DNA from: an uncultured Eubacteriales bacterium
GTDB taxonomy: Bacteria; Bacillota; Clostridia; Lachnospirales; Lachnospiraceae
Reading direction: 5' to 3'
Length of the DNA stretch: 46,882 bases
Assembly: GCA_900315015.1 (NCBI GenBank)
Contig: OMXJ01000024.1
Span: forward strand, 1 to 46,882
Shown here: one piece after another, positions 14,895 to 24,460 of the stretch
Layout: each line of letters starts with the position of its first letter
Position numbering within the stretch: position 1 is the first letter of the stretch
Translations under genes and position numbers: made by a program
Notes under the pieces: model-generated
Told to the model about the DNA's origin: nothing
The model's input: the letters and a program-made list of their open reading frames with translations, nothing else
Database searches by the model: none

Positions 14895-14923
14895 ATTATA
14901 ATTGCTGGTTATTCGTTTGTAAA
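14895..14923 (-). promoter_or_regulatory. Promoter of the lipoprotein at 14278
   Basis: Minus-strand TTTACA (14923-14918), 17 bases, TATAAT (14900-14895). Confidence 0.6.
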
Positions 14924-15018
14924 TAGACAAAAGCGCAAATTAAGAATTGTTCACGATCATCTGCCAAAAGAGGCTCAACCTTCACACTCCATAATGTATT
15001 CTAACTATATATCACCTG

Positions 15019-15050
15019 CGCATGATAATTGCAAGCATAATTATCGTGCG
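15019..15050. repeat. 12-bp inverted repeat without T-run
   Basis: CGCATGATAATT and AATTATCGTGCG (one mismatch) around an eight-base loop. It lies in the 330-bp gap 14809-15139, beside the terminator at 15054-15094. It could be an operator or a second terminator stem. Apart from these two hairpins and the promoter at 14895-14923, I see nothing in this gap. Confidence 0.5.
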
Positions 15051-15053
15051 TAT

Positions 15054-15094
15054 AAGAAAAAAGCGGTTTGCATTCATTATTGATTGCAAACCGC
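15054..15094 (-). terminator. Terminator of the AraC-GGDEF gene
   Basis: On the minus strand a perfect 10-bp stem (GCGGTTTGCA/TGCAAACCGC) is followed by TTTTTTCTT. Confidence 0.88.
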
Positions 15095-15139
15095 CTATAA
15101 TATCGTCAGTATAGATGCTAAATCAAAAGCTTTATATTA

Positions 15140-15958
15140 TTACTGCTTATGTATCGTATCAATATTATCCTTAAGCATGGAGAACACCTCGTCTACATTC
15201 ACATGATAATCCTTTTTAGGGCTGCTAAATGCTCCTCCATGAATCGATACTGGTATCTGAGCTCCTTCCACATTTATGGTCTCGCCGTTCTTCTTAAACG
15301 CCTTATCAATAATGGCGTTCGCATATGCTATATCCTCTGTCGTTGTGAAGACCACAAACTCGTCTCCTCCTATCCTAAGCAGAAGGTCGTTCTCGCCGCA
15401 AGCTTCCTCAAGGCGCTTCATAATCTCAAGTATCGCTGCGTCACCTGCTTTTCTGCCATAGGTATCGTTAATGTGCATTAGGCCTACTAAATCCGCACAA
15501 ACATATGCATTATTCTTTCTCTCCTGTAACACATCATACAACTGGTCAATAGAATATCTGATTCCACTCATAAACACATCCTCACTTTCGTTGATCTCAG
15601 GGGGAGCAAGTTTAGGCGTGTGACCTGTAAAGTGTCTATGCTTTCTGAATTCCACCGGTGTGATGCCCCACACCTTCTTAAAGCCTCTCGTAAAGCTTTC
15701 ATGTGAAGAATAACCATACTTCAACGCGATATCGAGAACGTTATCCTGCGATTGCACCAGATCCTGCGCTGCACACGAAAAGCGTCTTCTGATGATATAT
15801 TCCTTCACAGAAGTGTGAAAAACATATTTAAATGTTTTCTGAAGCCCTGATACAGAAACATAGAGATGCTCAGCAACATCGTCAACCGTGATATTTCCCG
15901 AAATATTATTCTCAATAAATTCAAGTGCCCCAAGCAGCATTTCTCTATTGTCAGCCAA
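15140..15958 (-). CDS. AraC-type DNA-binding domain fused to a GGDEF diguanylate cyclase
   Basis: 272 residues. Residues 1-107 hold two helix-turn-helix units of the AraC/Rob type, ending GYSSHESFTRGFKKVWGITP and VEFRKHR. Residues about 150-265 are a GGDEF domain with RIGGDEFVVF, so the catalytic motif is intact, and ADLVGLMHINDTYG matches the metal/nucleotide site. An AraC output domain joined to a cyclase with no sensor domain is unusual. It may couple DNA binding to c-di-GMP synthesis, or bind GTP/c-di-GMP as a ligand. A strong terminator follows, and the gene is monocistronic. Confidence 0.85.
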   Translation of the reverse strand: MADNREMLLGALEFIENNISGNITVDDVAEHLYVSVSGLQKTFKYVFHTSVKEYIIRRRFSCAAQDLVQSQDNVLDIALKYGYSSHESFTRGFKKVWGITPVEFRKHRHFTGHTPKLAPPEINESEDVFMSGIRYSIDQLYDVLQERKNNAYVCADLVGLMHINDTYGRKAGDAAILEIMKRLEEACGENDLLLRIGGDEFVVFTTTEDIAYANAIIDKAFKKNGETINVEGAQIPVSIHGGAFSSPKKDYHVNVDEVFSMLKDNIDTIHKQ

Positions 15959-16137
15959 AACCGTGTCCTCCTTTCTATCTTTTTTTGATATTCGATCGAT
16001 CGAACCGTTCCAAGAATTCTTATATCTTATCCTAACATACTTTTTTGATAATGTCTTGACTTTTTATGTATCTTCAAATATTTTTTTTTCCAAAATACTC
16101 AGTCAAAACTTATAAAGTGCATAAAAAGATAGATAAC

Positions 16138-17523
16138 CTATACATTTTCCGGTATATATACATCAAATTCCATTTCATTTTCATCGGGATTTACCTTAAC
16201 ATATATATCCCCGTAAAGGTAGCGGGCTATTTTTTTTGCTTCAAAAAGGCCTATGCCATTCCCCCCAACACTTTCTGCATTAGACCCCCGCCAGAAGCTA
16301 TTGAATATGTATGGCAGTTCTTTCTCACTAAGAACCTTGCCCTTATTTTTAATCACAAAATAGTATCCGTCTTCTTCTTTACTTAAGCTTACATGGATAC
16401 CTTCGCCATTTCCATACTTAATAGCATTTTCCATGATCTGAGACAAAATCCTGCAGATTCCACTCTTATCGCTCTTTACTATGGCATTATGATTTAATTC
16501 AAAAGTATAAGGTATGCTATTCACCTTCAGCCTGTTGCTATATTCTTCCTCTAGAAAGCTTCTGAGCTCTTCAAGGTAAAATGACTCTATTTTAGGTTCA
16601 AAATCAACAACTGTCCCAGAGGTTTTATCTATAAGTTCCTTCACTATTTCTGTTATATCATCGGCATTCTTATTGATTTTTCCAGCTATCTCGGCATCGC
16701 TCTTATTGATTTCTCCATTTTCCTGATAGAGACCTGTTCTGATTGCATCTGCATACAGCTTGATATTTGCAACTGGTGTTTTTATTCCATGAGCAATAGT
16801 TGTAAGCATTGTCATCTGATCGCGACTTAGCTCGTCAACCTTCTTCTGTTTATTCTGCAGATTATCACTGAGCATATTTACTCCCCAGATAAATCTTCCG
16901 AACATTCTATTCTTTGTTTCAGGAAGCTTTTCCGTGATCTCATTCTTTGAGAGCTTTACAGGATAGTCAGAGAGCTTCTCGAAAGGGCGAAGAACTGCTC
17001 CTTTTATATATATGCAGATAGTAATTGCAATAATAAATGCGATTACTAGACATGCATTTAAAAGAACATGGATTGCCCCTGCATCTTTCTCCTTATACCT
17101 AAACAAGAGAAAGCCAATCAAGGTAGTATCATCCTTGCCATAGAATTTCCAAACCTTATCCCTGGTATTCTCCTTATTTAGCAGAAGCAATCCATCTGTA
17201 TTTCCTTTTTCGCTTATTGAAATATATACCGCCTCTTGAGGCAGCGCTGTCTTTCCATATTCCTTTTCAAGTTCAGCTCTGTTTTCCTCTAGATACTCAT
17301 CAATTATTTTTTGTATTCCCTCACCTGTCAGGGGATCAATATAGCTATACTGAATTGTTCTCATTATGTACTTCTGACGTATTCCATCTACCGCCCTATT
17401 CATGAATATATTACTCGCCTCATTGCTCTTTTTCACAATAGAAGTATATAACAAATTAGCTTCCACAAAAAGTGCACCAAAAAGAAGTACTACAAATATA
17501 TAAAGTTTCGCCAACTTCTTCAT
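16138..17523 (-). CDS. Sensor histidine kinase lacking its partner regulator
   Basis: 461 residues. Two transmembrane helices (about 7-27 and 153-173) frame an extracytoplasmic sensor of about 125 residues. The H-box is TTIAHGIKTP with His245. The N-box is SQIMENAIKYG (361-371) and the G2-box GGNGIGLFEA (420-429). The G1 region reads KNKGKVL in place of DxGxGI, a variant seen in some subfamilies. Its ATG overlaps the TGA of a response-regulator gene, the normal regulator-kinase operon arrangement, but only the last 29 codons of that regulator survive. It may therefore signal to a regulator elsewhere or be on its way to loss. Confidence 0.9.
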   Translation of the reverse strand: MKKLAKLYIFVVLLFGALFVEANLLYTSIVKKSNEASNIFMNRAVDGIRQKYIMRTIQYSYIDPLTGEGIQKIIDEYLEENRAELEKEYGKTALPQEAVYISISEKGNTDGLLLLNKENTRDKVWKFYGKDDTTLIGFLLFRYKEKDAGAIHVLLNACLVIAFIIAITICIYIKGAVLRPFEKLSDYPVKLSKNEITEKLPETKNRMFGRFIWGVNMLSDNLQNKQKKVDELSRDQMTMLTTIAHGIKTPVANIKLYADAIRTGLYQENGEINKSDAEIAGKINKNADDITEIVKELIDKTSGTVVDFEPKIESFYLEELRSFLEEEYSNRLKVNSIPYTFELNHNAIVKSDKSGICRILSQIMENAIKYGNGEGIHVSLSKEEDGYYFVIKNKGKVLSEKELPYIFNSFWRGSNAESVGGNGIGLFEAKKIARYLYGDIYVKVNPDENEMEFDVYIPENV

Positions 17524-17609
17524 TCCTTAGTACCTCCAAATTTATATCCAACTCCCCAGACAGTCTGTATCAGCGCAGGTTTCTTAGGATCATCCATTTC
17601 ATTCGGACA
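17520..17609 (-). pseudogene. OmpR-family response regulator, last 29 codons only
   Basis: The minus strand encodes DDPKKPALIQTVWGVGYKFG followed by GTKE and TGA. This is the terminal beta-hairpin (QTVWGVGYKF) of the OmpR/PhoB winged helix. The receiver and the rest of the DNA-binding domain are missing; the sequence 5' of it is the terminator of the EAL gene. The TGA overlaps the kinase ATG as ATGA, which confirms that it belonged to the same operon. Confidence 0.9.
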
Positions 17610-17610
17610 C

Positions 17611-17641
17611 AAAAAAGCGTAGCAGTTTAAAACTGCTACGC
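17611..17641 (-). terminator. Terminator of the EAL gene
   Basis: GCGTAGCAGTTT and AAACTGCTACGC form a near-perfect stem followed on the minus strand by TTTTTT. It begins only six bases from the stop at 17647 and abuts the regulator remnant. Confidence 0.9.
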
Positions 17642-17646
17642 CTAAA

Positions 17647-19248
17647 TCATAATATCTCTTTACCGTATTTTACATTAAATATTTCACGATTCTTTCTGTC
17701 TAAACGCTGTATTTCATAAAGATACTGTCTTTCATTACCTGACTGCACTTTTAATAAAGTAACCATCTTCCATCTGAAACCGCCTTTTTTGTCTCTTAAA
17801 CGGAACGGCTCACCTAAATAGTTTATTTCTTCGTCTTCATACCTAGCCTCTAGTGTACTCATATCCATAAATTTGATGTAGCGTTCTCTGTCATCAACAT
17901 ATACTTCTGATTTTGTAAATTCCTGTATGCCTGTTGCAAGGCTGACCTGTCCATATACTTTCTTAAAGCTTGCATTTGAATATATCTGCATAGACGCATC
18001 TCTATCAGGACTTATAAGATTTACAAGTTCAAATTGAGAATAAAGACCTACTAATCCGTTCTCAAGCATGGTATTGCGCTTATATTCCAGTTCTGTGTAA
18101 ATATTCCTAAGAGTCACCTTTAAAGCCGTTTTATTATCCAAAGATGCTAAATAGTACGCTTCTAAGAGTACTAAAAAGCCATTATCGATATAATCAATTT
18201 TATGATTTTCCTTAGTAATTGAAACCTGTTCAAACAATTCATCAATTATACGATATAAGGTATGGCCATATTCTAACGGTTTATTCAGTATTTCAAGTTT
18301 TTCCTCTGGATGAATTTCTTTAAAGGCTTTGTACATGAACTTATTTAAGGTAATAATATTCCATTTATGATCTGAATATTCAACTATCATTTCAGGAGTA
18401 CCAGAGAGCAAGTTGACACTAGATATTTTATCCCAATAATTCTGCTCTTCACTTGTCTCATAGTTATGTTCAGCATCATGTTTAAGGCCCTTAGCAATTT
18501 CACTTGGCTGCGGCCTACCATAATACCAGCCCTGCACACGTTCGCAGCCTATTTCACTTAAGAACTTTGCATGTTCCCTCGTTTCTACTCCCTCGCAAAC
18601 TGTTCCTATTCCTAGACTTTTTGCCATCTTTATTATGGAATCCAGTATAATCTCTGCTTTTTCATTAAAATTGCGCAAAAACATCATATCCAGTTTTATC
18701 ACATCAAAACTGAATGTTTGCATCGTATTAAAGGTAGAAAATCCATTGCCAAAATCATCCATCCATACCTTATACCCATCACGATGGAACCACTGAATGT
18801 GCTCCTCCATAGCTGTACCAATTTCATATGAAGCACTTTCGGTGATTTCTATGTGAATCATATCGTGCGGAATTTCATATTTATCACAAATCGCATTAAT
18901 CTGTTCGTGGATATCTTTTATTCCTAAATCAACGCGTGACAAATTAAACGATACTGGTATGAAATCAAAAGATTTAGCACTCTGTTCCTTGTAAATTTTA
19001 CAAATTCTTTCAAGTATCGCCATATCTAAAAGATATATATCGCCATTTTTTTCTAATGGCGGAATAAAAATGTCAGGTGTTAGAAAGCCATAGATAGGAT
19101 CATTCCATCTAGCTAAAGCTTCAAAGCATGATATTTCCCCTGTTAAACTACGTACTATAGGTTGAAAATAAGGCACTATCCATCCCTTTGATATTGCCTC
19201 TTTAATGTGTTCTTGTACGTACTGATTTAAATCTGCAATCTTACTCAT
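17647..19248 (-). CDS. EAL-domain c-di-GMP phosphodiesterase with C-terminal PAS-like domain
   Basis: 533 residues. The EAL domain occupies about 15-255 with every catalytic motif intact: CFEALARW (Glu43), NLSRVDL (102-108), IEITES (133-138), DDFGNGF (164-170), IKLD (184-187), CEGVET (218-223) and QGWYYGRP (239-246). It should hydrolyse c-di-GMP in the cytoplasm. The C-terminal 270 residues carry a PAS-like fold ending RLRDKKGGFRWKMVTLLKVQ, probably a sensor. The order EAL then PAS is less common than the reverse. There is no membrane segment. It opposes the two GGDEF proteins in this window. Confidence 0.9.
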   Translation of the reverse strand: MSKIADLNQYVQEHIKEAISKGWIVPYFQPIVRSLTGEISCFEALARWNDPIYGFLTPDIFIPPLEKNGDIYLLDMAILERICKIYKEQSAKSFDFIPVSFNLSRVDLGIKDIHEQINAICDKYEIPHDMIHIEITESASYEIGTAMEEHIQWFHRDGYKVWMDDFGNGFSTFNTMQTFSFDVIKLDMMFLRNFNEKAEIILDSIIKMAKSLGIGTVCEGVETREHAKFLSEIGCERVQGWYYGRPQPSEIAKGLKHDAEHNYETSEEQNYWDKISSVNLLSGTPEMIVEYSDHKWNIITLNKFMYKAFKEIHPEEKLEILNKPLEYGHTLYRIIDELFEQVSITKENHKIDYIDNGFLVLLEAYYLASLDNKTALKVTLRNIYTELEYKRNTMLENGLVGLYSQFELVNLISPDRDASMQIYSNASFKKVYGQVSLATGIQEFTKSEVYVDDRERYIKFMDMSTLEARYEDEEINYLGEPFRLRDKKGGFRWKMVTLLKVQSGNERQYLYEIQRLDRKNREIFNVKYGKEIL

Positions 19249-19391
19249 AATTTCATTCCTTTACATAAGAAAATATATTATAAAAGCACTACAAATCAAT
19301 ACACGTCATTTTTATCATTTCTATTATCTTTATCGATTATCTCTTCGTACCATTATAGCACATCATTAAAAAAAAATAAATATGTAATTTC

Positions 19392-19434
19392 AAAAAAATA
19401 CCGTTATAGAGTATCTATCTCTATAACGGTATTT
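19392..19434 (-). terminator. Terminator of secDF
   Basis: AAATACCGTTATAGAG and CTCTATAACGGTATTT form a perfect 16-bp stem around a seven-base loop, with a T-run on the minus strand. Confidence 0.92.
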
Positions 19435-19454
19435 CATTTTTTATTCTTTTTTAA

Positions 19455-21722
19455 TTATTCAGCCTTTACTGGAGCAGCTTCTTTCTTATCCTTCTTCTTC
19501 ATGAAAAGGTAAAGGAATGCACTAGCGATACATACTGATGAGTATCCACCACTAAGAAGACCCACCATAAGAGGTACTGCAAACTCTCTGATGCTAGCAC
19601 CACCGAATATAACAAGTGCAGCAATCATACAAAGTGTTGTAATTGTAGTATTGATACTTCTTGAAAGTGTCTGTGTTACTGCATTATTGATGACATCCTT
19701 GTAGGATTCCTTATGTGTCTTCTCGTGGAGACCTTCGCGGATTCTATCAAAGATAACAATTGTTGCATTGATTGAGTAACCTACAAGAGTAAGCATACAT
19801 GCAATCATGTCATTTCCTACTGAAATCTTTGCAAGTGCATATACTGCAAGTGTAACTAGTACGTCATGTACAAGCGGAATTACTGATGATACTGCAAAAC
19901 CTACATTTCTGAAACGAATCCAGATGTAAAGAAGCATAAGGATTGTAGCAAGAGTAACTGCCCATACTGCATTAACCTTCATTTCTCCACTTACCGTTCC
20001 ACTGATTGACTCCATTGTAATGTCGCCAGGTGCAACGCCATAAGTTGACTTAATTGCTTCTGTAAGTGTATTCTGCTGATCTACTGTAAGTTCAGATGTC
20101 TTCATGATTGAAGCATACTCTTCTGGTACCTGAACAATTTCTGCTGTAATTCCAAGTGTATTCTGGACAAAGGTCTCAAGTGCTTCATTTGCCGGAACCT
20201 TGCCTTCACCAAATACAACCTCTGTTGATGTACCACCTGTAAAATCAAGACCATAATTAAGAATATTTCCTGTCTTTGACTTAGATACAAACATTCCTAC
20301 AATACCAGCTACAATAACGATACCTGAAATTGCAAGATAAATCTTCCAATGACCGATGAAATCCCATGCCTTCTTCATTGGCTTCTTTCCATACATTCCT
20401 GGCTTGTTGAAACCAATATTAAAGAGTGCCTTAATAATGAATCTTGTAATGAAAATTGCTGTAAACATTGAGATTACAACACCCATTCCAAGAGTAATTG
20501 CAAAGCTCTTGATTGAACCGGTTCCTCTTGCGTAAAGAACTATTGCCGCAATAAGAGTAGTGATATTTCCATCTAAAATTGCTGAAAGAGCCTTATCGAA
20601 ACCAAGCTTAATTGATGAAGCAACTGTCTTTCCTGTTGCAATTTCTTCCTTGATACGTGTAAATATGATGACGTTCGCATCAACTGCCATACCAACTGAA
20701 AGAAGAACACCGGCAATACCAGCAAGTGTAAGTGTTGTTTCGAAAAGGTTAAGACAGATTACAAATAATGTAGCATAAATAACAAGTGCCATATCTGCTG
20801 CAAGACCTGCTACTCTGTACACAACAAGCATAAATATTATTACAAGTGCAAAGCCGATTATACCTGCAAGAAGGCTGGCATTAAGGGCATTTGCACCAAG
20901 CTGTGCGCCAACAAGCTGAGCTCTGATTGCTGTAAGCTCGATAGGAAGTGCACCGATTCTGATTGTTGTAGCAAGCTCACTTGCTTCATCAAAATCATCC
21001 ATACCTGTAATCTGAGCGCTACCACTAAGGATAGGATCATTTACACAAGGTGAACTAACTACCTCATTATCATAAATAATGGAAATCATATTTGCTGCTG
21101 AACCATAAGTCTTGCCACTTGCGTAGGTTGTAGCTGCTGCAAACTTAGATGTTCCTGCATCATTGAGCAATAGTGAAACAACATACTGCTGCATTCCACG
21201 CTCATCCTGATACATATTAGGATCAGCATCCTTAATATCAGTTCCGCCAAGAATTACATCGCCATCAGCGATTATTTCCTCGATTGGTCTTGCAAGCTCG
21301 TACTTCATTGTCTCTGAATTGAATACAACATTTGCTGCTGTATCCTTTTCACTCTGACCATAAATAAAGTAAATTACACCAGCTGAACCAAGACTGTTAA
21401 GAACCTCATTTGCATCTTCTACATCTGGGATATCAATATTGATACGGTTGTTACCTTCCTGATAAACGGAAGCCTCCTGATTGTAGCTTTTAGCACGTCT
21501 CTCCATCTTATTTCTTGTATCAGCCATTTCCTGCTCAGTAGGATTTTCCTTAACAGTTTCGTAGGTAACACTGACACCGCCCGCAAGATCAAGTCCGAGC
21601 TTGATGTTATTAACGCTGCCTACCTTCTTTGCACCGAAGCCCCATCCTGCAATATAAATAGTAGCCGCAATTACTACTAATGTCAGCAGGAGTGAAAGCC
21701 ATCCCTTTGTCTTGTTCTTCAT
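19455..21722 (-). CDS. secDF: Protein translocase SecDF (fused SecD-SecF)
   Basis: 755 residues, the usual size of the fused Firmicutes form. It uses the proton-motive force to help Sec export on the outer face of the membrane. SecD half: signal-like TM1, LGLDLAGG (43-50), a large periplasmic-type P1 domain, then five helices with GMAVDANVIIFTRIKEE. SecF half: GLDFTGGTS near 485 and YSINATIVIFDRIREG. The last 12 residues are charged (KKKDKKEAAPVKAE). It is the last gene of the minus-strand run that includes comEC, separated from it by 121 bases, and has its own terminator. Confidence 0.96.
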   Translation of the reverse strand: MKNKTKGWLSLLLTLVVIAATIYIAGWGFGAKKVGSVNNIKLGLDLAGGVSVTYETVKENPTEQEMADTRNKMERRAKSYNQEASVYQEGNNRINIDIPDVEDANEVLNSLGSAGVIYFIYGQSEKDTAANVVFNSETMKYELARPIEEIIADGDVILGGTDIKDADPNMYQDERGMQQYVVSLLLNDAGTSKFAAATTYASGKTYGSAANMISIIYDNEVVSSPCVNDPILSGSAQITGMDDFDEASELATTIRIGALPIELTAIRAQLVGAQLGANALNASLLAGIIGFALVIIFMLVVYRVAGLAADMALVIYATLFVICLNLFETTLTLAGIAGVLLSVGMAVDANVIIFTRIKEEIATGKTVASSIKLGFDKALSAILDGNITTLIAAIVLYARGTGSIKSFAITLGMGVVISMFTAIFITRFIIKALFNIGFNKPGMYGKKPMKKAWDFIGHWKIYLAISGIVIVAGIVGMFVSKSKTGNILNYGLDFTGGTSTEVVFGEGKVPANEALETFVQNTLGITAEIVQVPEEYASIMKTSELTVDQQNTLTEAIKSTYGVAPGDITMESISGTVSGEMKVNAVWAVTLATILMLLYIWIRFRNVGFAVSSVIPLVHDVLVTLAVYALAKISVGNDMIACMLTLVGYSINATIVIFDRIREGLHEKTHKESYKDVINNAVTQTLSRSINTTITTLCMIAALVIFGGASIREFAVPLMVGLLSGGYSSVCIASAFLYLFMKKKDKKEAAPVKAE

Positions 21723-21843
21723 GATTTAACCATCCTTGAATCTTAAATAGTATTTGTTTGATAAAAAACACTCAAACATTATGATTATAGCACATTTACG
21801 AAAAGTTGCAATAGTTTTTTGAAAATTTATAAAAAATTCCTTA

Positions 21844-24420
21844 TTATTCAATAATCAGGGCTCCGTTTTCTATCGTAGAATGTAAATAATATCCATTATC
21901 AATTAGTCTTTCCATTGCCTCCTTTGACGGATGTCCATAGGAATTCCCTTTTCCTGCCGATAAAACAGCTAACCCGGTTATGACCTTTTCTTCAGGTCTG
22001 GCCTTTTCATTTTCTGTAAAAGCATATCCTTCTGCCTCTGCTTTATTATTTTCCAGTATATTTCCCCATAAGGCATCTTCTATTACGTTAGGAGATATTT
22101 CACTTAAAAATTCCAAAGAGGACGAATTTTTTGAGCCATGATGACCCGCCTTTAGTACATCCACCTTCTCATCCGTATATTTCCTTAACTCATTTATTAC
22201 ATCAGTTTCAAATTCCGCTGAAAGATCACCTGTGTAAAGAAAATTCATACCTAATGCCTTTAAAAAGAACACCTCTGACGTATCATTTGCATTGCCGTAT
22301 ATTTTTCCCTTCTGCGGATTTAAGCACAAAGCTGTAACACCCTCTAGTTCAAAGCTCATTCCAGCGCTTACAAAGCCCACCTTCGTTCCATTTTCCTCTG
22401 CACACCTCACAAGCTTTTGGTAATTATCATCCTTTTCCGCCTCCATTATGTCTCCTAGAACAATCATTTTCACCTTAAAGGATTTATCCTCTATCAGCTC
22501 TAAAATACCGCTCAAATGGTCCGTATCAGAGTGTGAAATAAAGGCGTAATCAATTACATTCCTTCCGTTAGACATTATATACGGCTTTATTCTGTATTTT
22601 CCTACATTAGTTTCGCTTGTACTACCGCCATCTATCGTTATACAAAGATTCTTGGTCAATATAACCGAGCCATCTCCCTGTCCTACGTCAAGAAAAGCTA
22701 TTTTAGCATCGCTAACTCTAGGTTTTCCAAATAGTGTAAATAGCACAAACATAAGCACCATGCCTATCGGTATGAAAAGCCTATCGAAGTAATTTCTGCT
22801 CTTTTCCTTTTCATACATTTTAATGTATAGGTATAGCATCACATACACTGCCATTAAAATAGCGTAGTAAACTACAATTCCTGGTTTCTCAGGTCTTCCA
22901 AAAAGCACTGAGTTGCCCGGAAGAGATGTGCTAAGGCTGCATAGCCTTTCATACAGCGTCAGTATAAAATAAGGACCTCCTGCTATTATTCTTGCCGCAG
23001 GTAAAACAACATAAAATAACGATATGGCCGCCGCAATCAAAATAAGCAGAAATGTCATCAGCGGTACGATTACAAGATTTAAAAGCACTGCATATACCGA
23101 TACCTTAAAGTAGAACCATAAAACTATAGGCAGCGTCATAAGTGTTACTGAAAAGCTTAAACAGATCCCCTCCATTATAAAAATGAGGATTTTCACTGAT
23201 AGGCTCTCCTTCTTTAGCCACTTATATTCTCTTCCAAAGCAGCCTTTGATAAGCTTTGAGAATAACGGCTGAAATAGGAAAATGCCAGCAACTGCCCCAA
23301 AGGATAGTAAAAAGGAAGGATTATACAGCATAAGCGGATTTTTCACCAATATCATAAAAGCCGTTATGGCGGCCCCTGTAAGGGCGTCATAGCTTTTACC
23401 TGTTAATCTTCCAAAGAGCATGATCAGCGTCATGGTTATTGCTCTTAGTGCTGATACCGGAAAGCCTGTCAATACCCCGTAAGAAAATAAAAATACCGCC
23501 GTAAGGGCTATCGATGGATAAAAGCCCATTTTCAGCATGCCTGCTAGGTAAAGCAATGCCCCCGCAAAAAGAGATACGTGAAGTCCACTTACTGCCAATA
23601 TATGCGTTATTCCCCCATCCGAGAATAATAAATAGGTATCTTCCTCCATATCCCCCTTATCTGCAAGCAGTATGGCCTTTATTATTCCGCTCTCCCTTTC
23701 CGGAAAGAGTTCTTCTATGGCCTTATAGGCGCTTCTCCTTAAGCCGTATATGCCGCACTTCATTTTACGAAGGAAGGAGGCCTCCCCTCTTTCGCTGATA
23801 AAAACCTTCTTCGAAGATATTTTTGCCGCATATCCCTGGGATTTCCTGTAACTCCACTGATCGAACTGTCCTGGGTTTGTCGGCTTTGAAAAAGATGAAA
23901 GCTTACCTTCTATGCTTACCTCGCTTCCTGGTTTAAGATAATCTGCCACCTCCATCTCATCACTTATTATCTCTTTATTATAACAAACAGTTGTATTTCC
24001 GTATTTTCCCTCTATGGTGACATACGCTAATACATCTTTGCTTTTTTCAAATACCTGACCGTTCAGCTCGATTTTCGCATCAGTTACTGTTACGGACAGA
24101 TATTCCTTTGATAATCTGACATCCTTTATTATTCCGCTTACTGTCCCTTTTTCTTTTAGTTCTAAGGCCTTATCGAGTGATGTTTCCTGAAAGGCTGATT
24201 TCCCTATAAAAAAGCCCATAATAAGCATAAATGGCGCAAAAATACAAGCACTGCTCTTTATCATGGCCTTTTTGACCACGGGATCAGCACCTTTATATAC
24301 TAAATATATCAAAAAAGTAATTATAAATGGGATAAACAAAATCAGAATGCTACTAACATCCTTCATAAAGATGCCTAGCATAAAAAATATTAAAAAAAGT
24401 AAAAGCGGTCTTCGAACCAT
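21844..24420 (-). CDS. comEC: DNA uptake channel protein ComEC/Rec2
   Basis: 858 residues from the ATG at 24420, where GGAGG lies four bases upstream. ComEC forms the membrane channel that takes single-stranded DNA into the cell. The N-terminal OB-like part and about ten helices (Competence domain with ILAVSGLHVSLFAGAL) are followed by a metallo-beta-lactamase domain: FLDVGQGDGSVIL, SHSDTDHLSG and KAGHHGSKNSSS. Metal ligands look complete. Between SPNV and LSAGKGNSYGHP there is an extra segment of about 38 residues that family members usually lack. It follows the GerMN gene by 40 bases. Confidence 0.95.
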   Translation of the reverse strand: MVRRPLLLFLIFFMLGIFMKDVSSILILFIPFIITFLIYLVYKGADPVVKKAMIKSSACIFAPFMLIMGFFIGKSAFQETSLDKALELKEKGTVSGIIKDVRLSKEYLSVTVTDAKIELNGQVFEKSKDVLAYVTIEGKYGNTTVCYNKEIISDEMEVADYLKPGSEVSIEGKLSSFSKPTNPGQFDQWSYRKSQGYAAKISSKKVFISERGEASFLRKMKCGIYGLRRSAYKAIEELFPERESGIIKAILLADKGDMEEDTYLLFSDGGITHILAVSGLHVSLFAGALLYLAGMLKMGFYPSIALTAVFLFSYGVLTGFPVSALRAITMTLIMLFGRLTGKSYDALTGAAITAFMILVKNPLMLYNPSFLLSFGAVAGIFLFQPLFSKLIKGCFGREYKWLKKESLSVKILIFIMEGICLSFSVTLMTLPIVLWFYFKVSVYAVLLNLVIVPLMTFLLILIAAAISLFYVVLPAARIIAGGPYFILTLYERLCSLSTSLPGNSVLFGRPEKPGIVVYYAILMAVYVMLYLYIKMYEKEKSRNYFDRLFIPIGMVLMFVLFTLFGKPRVSDAKIAFLDVGQGDGSVILTKNLCITIDGGSTSETNVGKYRIKPYIMSNGRNVIDYAFISHSDTDHLSGILELIEDKSFKVKMIVLGDIMEAEKDDNYQKLVRCAEENGTKVGFVSAGMSFELEGVTALCLNPQKGKIYGNANDTSEVFFLKALGMNFLYTGDLSAEFETDVINELRKYTDEKVDVLKAGHHGSKNSSSLEFLSEISPNVIEDALWGNILENNKAEAEGYAFTENEKARPEEKVITGLAVLSAGKGNSYGHPSKEAMERLIDNGYYLHSTIENGALIIE

Positions 24421-24460
24421 AATTCCTCCATAATTCAAAGACCACTTAAGAATTACCCGC

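Noticed and set aside
15140-15958. Ordinary AraC regulator with a degenerate C-terminus
   Set aside because: RIGGDEFVVF and the nucleotide-site motif are intact, so a true GGDEF domain is present.
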